Of a stretch of 64,000 nt of DNA, positions 56,115-64,000 are shown in pieces; positions within the stretch are counted from its first letter, which is position 1, and every line of letters starts with the position of its first letter. The notes under the pieces are model-generated. The model did no database searches, was not told where the DNA came from, and worked only from the letters and a program-made list of their open reading frames with translations. The DNA lies in contig NC_016457.1 of the NCBI RefSeq assembly GCF_000226115.1, positions 1,984,001-2,048,000 of the forward strand. Reading direction: 5' to 3'. A program made the position numbers and the translations under genes. Source of the stretch: Thermothielavioides terrestris NRRL 8126. Lineage: Eukaryota > Ascomycota > Sordariomycetes > Sordariales > Chaetomiaceae.

Positions 56115-56497
56115 GGTGTCTGCTTGCTTGGTGGCTATGACTGGTGGTAGGTCGAGACTGAGGCATAGAATCTGCGAAATGGCTCGGTCGGTCGCTGCGC
56201 AGCGTATTTAGCTTGTGTGAATGTGATATAACAGAATGTGGTTGGTGGTAGCAGATGCGAATCAGGGTCTTCGTTACCAACGAAGGGGACATGACGCTAC
56301 GTTGTCAAGATCGTCCCTTCCATCTTGTGGTCTGTGTTGGCAGAGAAAGAAGGAGGACGGGGGCCCATGTACAGCACATCTGGATGGTTCACAGGAGCTG
56401 CGACAAGAAAATGCAAGAGGGGCAGGAACGGTCTATAAAGGAAGTCTAGCTCCCAATCATGCTTCCCCACACCGTTTTTTTGACCGACGAGCCTGAT
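56115..56497. other. Intergenic region
   Basis: 383 bp between the promoter of the 55297 gene and the stop of NDK; nothing further seen. Confidence 0.45.
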
Positions 56498-57581
56498 CTA
56501 CTCGTAGATCCAGGCCTTCGTGGCGATGTCCCAGTTGATGAGCTCCTCCTCCTTGAACCACAGAGCAATTTCCTTCTTGGCGCTCTCGACGCTGTCCGAG
56601 CCGTGGCAAACGTTGCGACCAACGGCGAGCGCGAAGTCTAACAACCAAGGTTAGCTATCCGCGAGAAGCCAGGGCAAGAAATGGCCGTGATGCGAGGTCC
56701 CGTCAGCTGCACATACCACCGCGGATGGTGCCCGGAGCGGACGCAAGGGGGTTCGTGGCGCCGAGCATAGCTGAGAGCAGATTATGTTAGCTTGGTCTCC
56801 GTGTGTTGACCGAAGGAAGAAAAGAAGCTGGAAGGGAGGGGCTGGAAAAAAGCGAAGGGGCGGGACGAAGGAGCGGGAGCATACCGCGGCCAGTCTTGAC
56901 GGCATCATAGCCCTCCCAAACCATGGCAACGATGGGGCCGCTGTTCATGTCTGTGGAAAAGAGGTCAGCGAGAGCTCGCACAGAGCAGTCTGGGCTCAAC
57001 GTACACTCAACGAGGCCCTTGAAGAAGGGCTTGTCGGACAGGTCGGAGTCTGGGTTGGATTTTAGCAGGCGTCGTCAATGGCGGTAGGAGGAAGAGGGAT
57101 GAGGTAGCGCACAGTGCTTCTCGAGGTGCTCCTTGCCCGGGGTGACGAGCTTCAGGGCGACGAGCTTGAAGCTGTGTTGCGATGTTGTTGTTAGCGCCGG
57201 GCGGACAGGAGTCCGAGGTGAGCTTCGGATGAGGGGTGGGCGGGCTGCTCTGGCGCCCAACTCTGTCTGCCCTTACCCACGGGCCTCGAAGCGGCCAATG
57301 ATGTTGCCGACAAGTCCACGCTGCTCGCGAAGTCAGTATATGCGGCGACCTGCGACGGATCGAGAACAGGGGAGAGCGCACCTGGACGCCATCGGGCTTG
57401 ACGGCAATGAAGCTGTCTCGACTGTCAGTCCACGGCTGGGCCCAAAAGCACAGGATGGCGGGGTAAACTTCTCGCGGGGCCAGCAGCATGGCGGGGTAAT
57501 GGAGGGGCAAGGAGCTCAAAAACGAGCGCGGGAGCGTGCTGAAGGGGGGAGGGAAACTCACGTCCGCTCGGTGGTCGACAT
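56498..57581 (-). CDS. ndk1: Nucleoside diphosphate kinase
   Basis: Eight exons: 57562-57581, 57381-57411, 57277-57320, 57113-57171, 57005-57049, 56885-56950, 56717-56770 and 56498-56637 (459 nt, 152 aa), an unusually intron-dense gene. The product is [20 protein letters not shown], then [20 protein letters not shown], down to [13 protein letters not shown]. The catalytic His118 sits in [17 protein letters not shown], and the Kpn-loop region [20 protein letters not shown] is intact. The 152-aa length is the family norm. NDK transfers the gamma phosphate of ATP to NDPs through phospho-His and, in fungi, also influences light signalling and catalase control (known in Neurospora). All donors match GTRNG. 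The frame upstream of the ATG stays open and contains a hydrophobic helix, raising the possibility of a longer isoform (see findings). Confidence 0.96.
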
Positions 57582-58699
57582 GGTGACGGGTTTTGGAGCT
57601 TTGGCAGCTGATTCAGGAACGTGATGGTCTTGGGCGACGAGTTGTGGGGAGAGGGGAGGATGAGGAATTTGTAGTGGAAAGGCGGTCGAGGTCGGGCCTG
57701 AGAGGAGCTGCTGGGTGGGGTCGCCGAGAAAATAGATGAATGCGCAGAGCACCAGCCCCAGGGTTAGGTATCCATACATCTCCAGGTTGAACGGGAAGTT
57801 CGAGGCTGCAGCTCGAGTCCGTTGCCGACCATGCTTCCGCCCGCCTGGCGTTCCAGGCCTCTCAATCTGCTGCGGCACTGTTTCCTCCATCTTTTCGCAG
57901 CGCTCGGCCCCGAAATCTCCCGGTGTCCAAGAGTTAACCTTCGTTGATATGGACACCAACACAGTCCCTACGCAACAAAACAGTCGGGTGGGGTTGTGAC
58001 TTAGATCGGCACCAACGAGGGGTGTGCGCCTGATCGAGCCGCCGTTGGAAGCTGGAAGAAGTGGATATTCGCCCTGGACAACAGCATTCACAAACAGATT
58101 GCAGTCGCTCTGGGGTGCATGATATTGGGACTCGCCAATGTCAGGCTGCCCGCGCTTACACCGCAGCAGCAACCACCGGGGCAGGGTCTACTGTTACCTT
58201 ACCTGTGTACAGCATTGTGATGATGAGGGAAAGATGATAGCTGAACTGCCAATAGCGTGCATGCAATTAACCAGGTAACTAAGCGACGAATAGATACTGG
58301 AGAGTAAATATATATGCATATATGGTATATATGTATGTATCGCGACTGCCTAGTCAGGGACCCAAGGACCTGCAAGGGTTGCAGTTGACGTTTGGTTTGT
58401 TTCTTAACGGGCCCCTGTAAGTTAACTTATCCGTACCTTGGCGCATGGCCAATCCGGTCTAGGTGGCAGCTTCCAAGGCCCTCGGCGCCCCTCAAGAGAG
58501 TTGAAACAATGCACCCAGCAACTGTCAGCTGCGCTGTGAAACACTCATAGAGCACGTCTGTAGCCCTGGAGGTCTCCCGATGAACACGGCGGCGACATAA
58601 GCTGCACTTCCTCCCATCTTCGATTCTTTTTTCTGCATTTGACCGCCTCGGTTGCGTCACAATCAAGTGCGCCGGGAGCAACCTCGGTGGAAGGTCGAC
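57582..58699. promoter_or_regulatory. Divergent promoter/5' region between NDK and glucosidase II
   Basis: 1.1 kb. The NDK-proximal 300 bp is open in the NDK frame from an ATG at 57890. Around 58305-58340 is an alternating TATATATGCATATATGG-type AT-rich tract. The distal part holds the glucosidase II promoter. Confidence 0.5.
58305..58340. repeat. Alternating AT/GTAT-rich tract
   Basis: ATATATATGCATATATGG and following TATATATGTATGTAT form an AT-rich, partly palindromic tract between two divergent genes. It is easily melted and may be promoter-associated; no specific factor site is claimed. Confidence 0.6.
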
Positions 58700-61600
58700 A
58701 TGCTTGCCCCAGCGCCGCTAGGCTCGAGATGGACGGCCTACCTGGGCCTGCTGTCTGCCCTCTCAGCTGCATTTGTGCCTGCAGGTACGAATTGGAACAA
58801 CCTAGTGCGCGCTCTGTCATTTAACCACGCAATTGACAAGTCTAGTCGCTGTCAAGGAGCATGATTTCAAAAAATGCCATCAATCGGGCTTCTGTGCCCG
58901 AAATCGTGCCTTCGCCGACCATGCCCTCGCCTCCAGCTCGTGGCAATCGCCCTACAACATCGCCCCCGAGTCAGGCTCGTTCAAGGATGGGCAGTACCAG
59001 GCCGTAATTCTCAAGACTATCAACGACAGCGGCGAAACTGTGCGCCTGCCGATCACCGTCTCCTTCCTCGAGTCGGGGACGGCACGTGTCACTGTCGACG
59101 AGGAGAAGCGCCAGAAGGGAGAGATTGAGCTGCGCCACAATAGTAAAGCGAGGAAAGAGCGTTATAACGAGGCCGAGAAATGGGTCATTGTTGGCGGGAC
59201 GGCGCTTGACAAGGCGGCCAAGGTCGACTACGAGGACAAGACACAGCTCACCGTCAAGTACGGCCCGGCTGCGAAGTTTGAGGCCACCATCAAGTTCTCT
59301 CCCTTCGCCATAGACTTCAAGAGGGACGGCCACAGCCAGATCAAGTTCAACGACCAGGGCCTGTTGAACATTGAGCACTGGCGCCCAAAGATCGAGAAGG
59401 CCGAGCCTGAGAAGAAGGAGGGCGAGACGGCAACCGAGGAGACCAAGGCCGAGGAAACGAAGGCGGAGCCCCAGGGCGAGGACGAGAGCACTTGGTGGGA
59501 CGAGTCCTTCGGCGGCAACACCGACACTAAACCCCGCGGACCCGAGAGCGTTGCGCTCGATATCTCGTTCGTCGGCTACGAGCACGTGTACGGCATCCCG
59601 TCTCACGCTGGCCCGCTCTCGCTCAAGCAGACCCGTGGTGGCGAGGGCAACTACCAGGAGCCCTACAGGCTGTACAATGCCGACGTCTTCGAGTACATCC
59701 TGGACAGCCCCATGACGCTCTACGGCGCTATCCCCTTCATGCAGGCCCATCGCAAGGATTCCAGCGTCGGCGTCTTCTGGCTGAATGCCGCCGAGACCTG
59801 GATCGACATTACCAAGAGCAAGGACTCGACGAACCCTCTCGCTCTGGGAGCCAAGTCCAAGACGAGCACTCGTACGCACTGGATCTCCGAGAGCGGCTTG
59901 CTGGACGTCTTCGTCTTCCTAGGCCCGACACCCAAGGATCTCACGGCGAATTACGGAGAGCTCACAGGCACCACGGCGATGCCGCAAGAGTTCTCACTGG
60001 GCTACCACCAGTGCCGGTGGAACTACATCTCGGAGGAGGACGTCAAGGATGTGGACCGCAAGATGGACAAGTTCAAGATGCCCTACGACGTCATCTGGCT
60101 CGATATCGAGTACACGGACGAGAAGAAGTACTTCACGTGGGACAAACACAGCTTCACGGACCCGATCGGCATGGGCAAGCATTTGGACAGCCACGGCCGG
60201 AAACTGGTCACCATCATCGACCCGCACATCAAGAACGTCGGCGACTATCCCGTGGTGGCGGAGCTCAAGTCCAAGGATCTCGCTGTCAAGAACAAGGAGG
60301 GCAGCATTTTCGAGGGCTGGTGCTGGCCGGGCTCGTCGCACTGGATTGATGCCTTCAACCCTGCGGCGCGCGAGTGGTGGGCCTCGCTCTTCAAGTACGA
60401 CTCGTTCAAGGGCACCATGGAAAACACGTGGATCTGGAACGACATGAATGAGCCGTCCGTGTTCAACGGGCCCGAGACCACCATGCCCAAGGACAACCTC
60501 CATTTCGGAAACTGGGAGCACCGCGACGTGCATAACCTGAACGGCATGACATTCCAAAACGCCACCTACCACGCCCTCAAGTCCCGCAAGCCGGGCGAGC
60601 TGCGCCGCCCATTCGTGCTGACGCGCGCCTTCTTTGCCGGCTCGCAGCGCGTGGGCGCCATGTGGACTGGCGACAACCAGGCGGCGTGGGACCACCTCCA
60701 GGCGTCGATCCCCATGATCCTCAGCCAAGGCATCTCGGGCTTCCCGTTCTCAGGTGCTGATGTGGGTGGTTTTTTCGGCAACCCGGAGAAGGAGCTCCTG
60801 ACTCGCTGGTACCAAGCCGGCGCCTTCTACCCCTTCTTCCGCGGCCACGCGCACATTGACGCCCGGCGACGCGAACCATACCTGACGGGCGAGCCGTACA
60901 ACACCATCATCACCGCGGCGCTTCGCCTGCGTTACAGCCTGCTCCCGTCGTGGTACACGGCCTTCCGGCATGCCCACCTGGACGGCACGCCCATCATCAA
61001 GCCCATGTTCTACACGCACCCGTCCGAAGAGGCGGGCTTCGCCATCGACGACCAGTTCTTCATCGGCAACACGGGCCTGCTCGCGAAGCCGGTCACCGAG
61101 AAGGACAAGGACACGGCCGACATCTGGATCCCCGACGCCGAGGTCTACTACGACTACTTCACGTACGACGTCATCCCCACCGCCAAGGGCAAGCACGTCA
61201 CGCTGAGCGCGCCTTTGCACAAAATCCCGCTGCTGATGCGCGGGGGCCACGTCTTCGCCCGCCGCGACATTCCGCGCCGGTCCAGCGCGCTCATGAGGTG
61301 GGATAACTACACGATTATCGTCACCGTCCCCAAGGACGGCAAGCGCGCCGAGGGCGACCTGTATGTCGACGACGGCGACTCGTACGACTTCCAGCGCGGC
61401 CAGTACATCCACCGCCGGTTTGTCTTCGACGGCGCGGCCAAGACCCTCACCTCGGCTGATGCCGAGGGCCGCGAGTCCGGCGCCGCAGCGGCGGCGGCGC
61501 AGGAGGGCGGAGAAGGCGAGTGGATGAAGAAGATGCGCGCCGTCGGCGTCGACAAGATTGTGGTCGTCGGCGCGCCGGCCGCGTGGGCGGGCAAGAAGTC

Positions 61601-61739
61601 GGTCAAGGTCCACAGCGAGGGCAAGACCTGGGAGGCCCACGTCGAGTTCACGCCGGCGACCCAGGGCCGCGCTGCGTTTGCCGTGGTCAGGAAGGTCGGC
61701 GCGCGGATTGGAGCGGACTGGACTGTGGATTTTGCTTGA
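58700..61739 (+). CDS. ROT2: Glucosidase II alpha subunit (GH31)
   Basis: Two exons: 58700-58784 and 58846-61739 (2979 nt, 992 aa). Exon 1 is the signal peptide (MLAPAPLGSRWTAYLGLLSA, ending FVPA). The splice GTACGA...TCTAG leads into VAVKEHDFKKCHQSGFCARN, the conserved mature start. The GH31 core has YDVIWLDIEYTDEKKYFTWD, the nucleophile Asp561 in WIWNDMNEPSVFNGPETTMP, and the probable acid/base Asp638 in RVGAMWTGDNQA, followed by FPFSGADVGGFFGNPEKEL. An acidic Glu/Lys linker lies at about residues 195-225. Length matches fungal and mammalian GII alpha. The enzyme trims the two inner glucoses of N-glycans in the ER, controlling the calnexin cycle. It lacks an HDEL signal, as the family does, being retained by the beta subunit (not encoded here). 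Confidence 0.96.
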
Positions 61740-62815
61740 ACTAGCGGGGAGTGGGGGTTTGGGCATCTGCCTCCCTACGCATCCCTGTAGAGCGTGGCTT
61801 GCCTGTTATTATGTTGTGCGAGTGAACTATGCGCATAGCAGATGATTCGTGTGTATTTACGCTGGCGGTATAGAGACTTGTTTTGTTCGCCTAAGTGGCA
61901 TATCGTGTGGATGTGGCGGGCAGCTCAAGATCGGCTGATTTGCTTCGAGCTGAGGTGACTCTCGGCTCTGGGCCATGCCGTGCAACCTCGTACTGGTTTG
62001 GCGGATGGTTTGCCAAGCAGTCGTGTCCATCGTCAGACGGCGCGGTGCAGCTTGGAAGTTGCCAGACACTTTGGTTGGAAATGTCCAAACCAATAGCCAT
62101 GCTGGGCGGTAACTAACGTCATTATTCACCCGTTTCTTGGCCCTCGTACCTGGCAGACGGATGCCGCCTTGGTGCAGACGCCCTGGAGGTCTTCCTGCGA
62201 CTTTCCGTTGGAGGACCACGCAGCCACATCAACTAGCGCGCTCAGCGGACCTTCCTATTGGCATCCCGTTTGGCCGATCGGACTTGAAACGAGACGGGCT
62301 TGCCGTGTAGATCTACACTATTCCTGAAAGGAGCTGGAATGCAGACAAGTGGCGATGCCAAGGGAATCGTTACGCTTGGCGTCCGTGTCTGTCCTCCGTA
62401 CCCCTGACTGTGATCATCGCAGCGATGTGAGCGCTGCGGTGCGACCTGCGAGGTAACTTCAGTCGAGCTTCTCCGGATTGGATGCTGCGTGCCCACAGTC
62501 CCTTTGGCCCTGTTGGGACGATTGGGCCACAGCCGGAGTTGCCATTGCTTGCCTGCCGCGTGCGGCGATTTAAAAGGGGCTGAGCGCGCGCTTCTCGCTG
62601 TTTGCTGTTGCTTGGCTCTTGTTTCCCTTGGGATCAGCAACGAAAGGCGTGGGACTGTATATTTTTGTCCTTCGTTTGTGTGAATTCTTGGCTGGTTATC
62701 AAAGTTGCGAGTTAGCCACGAGAATAAGAGGGCCGTTCGTTCACCTGTCACTCTCTAACCGGGAGACAGCAGTCCTTCGATCGCTTACACGGACACCCTC
62801 CACTCGTAGTTCACC
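61740..62815. other. Intergenic region
   Basis: 1.08 kb: 3' flank of glucosidase II and promoter of the G1-peptidase-like gene. No open frame of note, RNA gene or repeat. Confidence 0.5.
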
Positions 62816-63847
62816 ATGAAGCCAACGACGCTCCTCACTCACCTACTCACCACCACGGCGGCCTCTGCCGCGACGCTCCCTCGCGCCCTCCATCCAACAC
62901 ATCCCCGAGACGCACCTCAATACCGCCTGCTCCACACCTTCTCCTCCTCGGCGCCTTCCTCCTCCAACGCCCACCTCCTCTCCGCCACCAACACCGAATC
63001 CACCAAAGGCGGCGCCATCCTCACCCTCCCCTCCTCCTCCTCCTCTAGCAACAACAACACAAGCAGCGCCCGAATCACCTCGGTGCAGACCACCTTCCGC
63101 ATCCCCCACGCCCAGCCCCCAGCCACCGGCCCAACCGCCAACAATCCCGTCGGCGTGTACGCGGCCTCCTTCTGGGTGGGCATCGACGCCGCGGGGGCGG
63201 CTGCGTCCTCCTCTTGCAGCGGCGGCGGCGCCGCCCTGCGCGCGGGCGTCGACATCTTCTGGGACGGCACGGTCGGCGGCGAGCAGACGCCGTTTGCGTG
63301 GTACCAGTTTGCTACCGCCGCCGCCGCGGCAGGCCAGCAGGGCCAGCAGGGGTCCGGGACGGGGTTTGGGCAGGACGGGTTCGCGGTCGCCGCGGGCGAT
63401 GTCGTTCGCTTCACGCTCAGCGCGGGGGGCACCGGCGGTGCGGATGGTGAGCAGGTGGTGGCGGTGGTGCTGGCGGAGAACTTTGGGGCGAACGTCAGTC
63501 ACGCGGATGTGGTGGGCCGCAGTGCTAGTGGTGGTGGTGGTGCGAAGCCGGTGCGGAGCGTGAAGCAGGTCGTGACGGCGCCGGCGGGGTTGTGCGGGCA
63601 GCAGGCGGCGTGGGTCGTGGAGGACTTTCCGCTGGAGGGACGGCCGGATGTGCCGGTTGCGTTCGCGAATTTCACGAGCGTCACGTTCGACGGGGCGGGC
63701 GTCGCGCTGGCGGACGGGTCGAAGAAGGGTGTGACTGAGGCCGCGGTGCTGGATGTGAGATTGCAGGCTCAGGGGGGCAAGCTCACAAGTTGCGAGGTGG
63801 TTGACGGTCAGGAGGTTAAGTGTACGAGAGTTGTGGGTGGCAACTAA
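62816..63847 (+). CDS. Peptidase G1 (eqolisin) family protein, catalytic Gln apparently replaced
   Basis: Single exon, 343 aa, ATG in TTCACCATGA context. Residues 1-19 are a signal peptide (MKPTTLLTHLLTTTAASAA). A Ser/Asn-rich pro-region follows, ending near TKGGAILTLP. The mature domain shows the eqolisin beta-sandwich signatures: VQTTFRIP, YAASFWVGIDAAG, ALRAGVDIFWDG, FAWYQFA, GDVVRFTLSA, AAWVVEDFPLEG and VAFANFTSVTF. In active members (aspergillopepsin II, scytalidoglutamic peptidase) the catalytic dyad is a Gln in LQTGVD and a Glu in WIVEDF. Here the Glu is present (Glu269), but the Gln position is Arg142. Ala/Gly-rich loops (around residues 125-140 and 165-185) are inserted. It is therefore a secreted G1-like protein that may lack activity. 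No intron is needed. Confidence 0.85.
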   Translation: MKPTTLLTHLLTTTAASAATLPRALHPTHPRDAPQYRLLHTFSSSAPSSSNAHLLSATNTESTKGGAILTLPSSSSSSNNNTSSARITSVQTTFRIPHAQPPATGPTANNPVGVYAASFWVGIDAAGAAASSSCSGGGAALRAGVDIFWDGTVGGEQTPFAWYQFATAAAAAGQQGQQGSGTGFGQDGFAVAAGDVVRFTLSAGGTGGADGEQVVAVVLAENFGANVSHADVVGRSASGGGGAKPVRSVKQVVTAPAGLCGQQAAWVVEDFPLEGRPDVPVAFANFTSVTFDGAGVALADGSKKGVTEAAVLDVRLQAQGGKLTSCEVVDGQEVKCTRVVGGN

Positions 63848-64000
63848 GCAGGACGGCTGTAAACTGTGTAATCAAGTGTGGAAGTTGGAAGCGGATGGAA
63901 GGCAAAACTGTGCTGGAAAGAGGAGGTGACAGACTACTGCGGCGGAAGCGGGTATAATGCGACACGACGAAGGGAATGATTGCTTGCAAATGGTACCACT
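63848..64000. other. Right-end 3' flank
   Basis: 153 bp after the last stop codon; no feature visible before the window ends. Confidence 0.5.

Noticed and set aside
1..64000. CRISPR arrays, prokaryotic operons, giant biosynthetic cluster
   Set aside because: Gene structure is eukaryotic with spliceosomal introns; no spaced direct-repeat array and no PKS, NRPS or terpene synthase is present.

Overview
This window is nuclear DNA of a filamentous ascomycete. Introns are short (about 55-175 nt), with GT-AG ends and TACTAAC/CTGAC-like branch sites, and coding DNA is GC-rich. The gene set (PTH11-type receptor-like protein, eqolisin-family protein, DUF1996 protein, SPX-EXS phosphate carrier) points to Sordariomycetes. 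A Sordariales or Chaetomiaceae origin is my inference from overall style, not a proven assignment. No CRISPR array, rRNA, convincing tRNA or virus-like gene was found.

Layout, left to right. 1-2576 (-): large single-pass membrane protein running off the left edge. 3775-5496 (-): secreted DUF1996 protein. 8440-11300 (+): auxilin-like Swa2, convergent with 11600-12230 (-) Ubc7-type E2. 12626-14671 (+): mitochondrial protein, divergent from Ubc7. 15097-15712 (-): SmD3. 16867-17918 (+): two-exon protein of unknown role. 18267-20140 (-): PAF-acetylhydrolase-like hydrolase, divergent from 20940-22668 (+) vacuolar M18 aminopeptidase. 23106-26805 (-): Syg1/XPR1 phosphate exporter. A gene-poor 3 kb gap follows. 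29876-31024 (+): unknown. 32711-34724 (+): CAF-1 large subunit. 35579-36640 (-): M50B-like protease. 37228-37638 (+): VOC protein. 38119-39901 (+): secreted glycosidase-like protein. 40111-41851 (-): NCS1 permease. 43132-46504 (-): ATP-dependent DNA ligase with a BRCT-like tail. 47211-47635 (+): small DUF1115 protein. 47744-48454 (-): mitochondrial membrane protein. 49279-50637 (-): PTH11-like receptor. 51407-52567 (+): polytopic membrane protein. 52.6-55.3 kb: accessory stretch with a minisatellite, a doubtful small gene and a degenerate Tc1/mariner element. 55297-56114 (-): unknown. 56498-57581 (-): nucleoside diphosphate kinase in eight exons. 58700-61739 (+): glucosidase II alpha. 62816-63847 (+): G1-peptidase-like protein.

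The genes are mostly housekeeping and do not form a cluster. Glucosidase II (ER glycoprotein quality control) and the Ubc7-type E2 (ER-associated degradation) touch the same process, and Swa2, Ape1 and Syg1 act in the endomembrane system, but they are dispersed and nothing in the DNA links them. Exon joins were derived by hand from splice signals, reading phase and family conservation. Total exon lengths divide by three in every multi-exon model.

I did not find a clear new multi-gene system. The observations most worth checking are: a 5-nt first coding exon in the Syg1 gene; an open, membrane-segment-bearing N-terminal extension upstream of the NDK start; loss of the catalytic Gln in the G1-peptidase homologue; a 601-bp TIR-bounded Tc1/mariner relic with RIP-like stops; a third-type DNA ligase; and a TTAGGG-repeat promoter motif.
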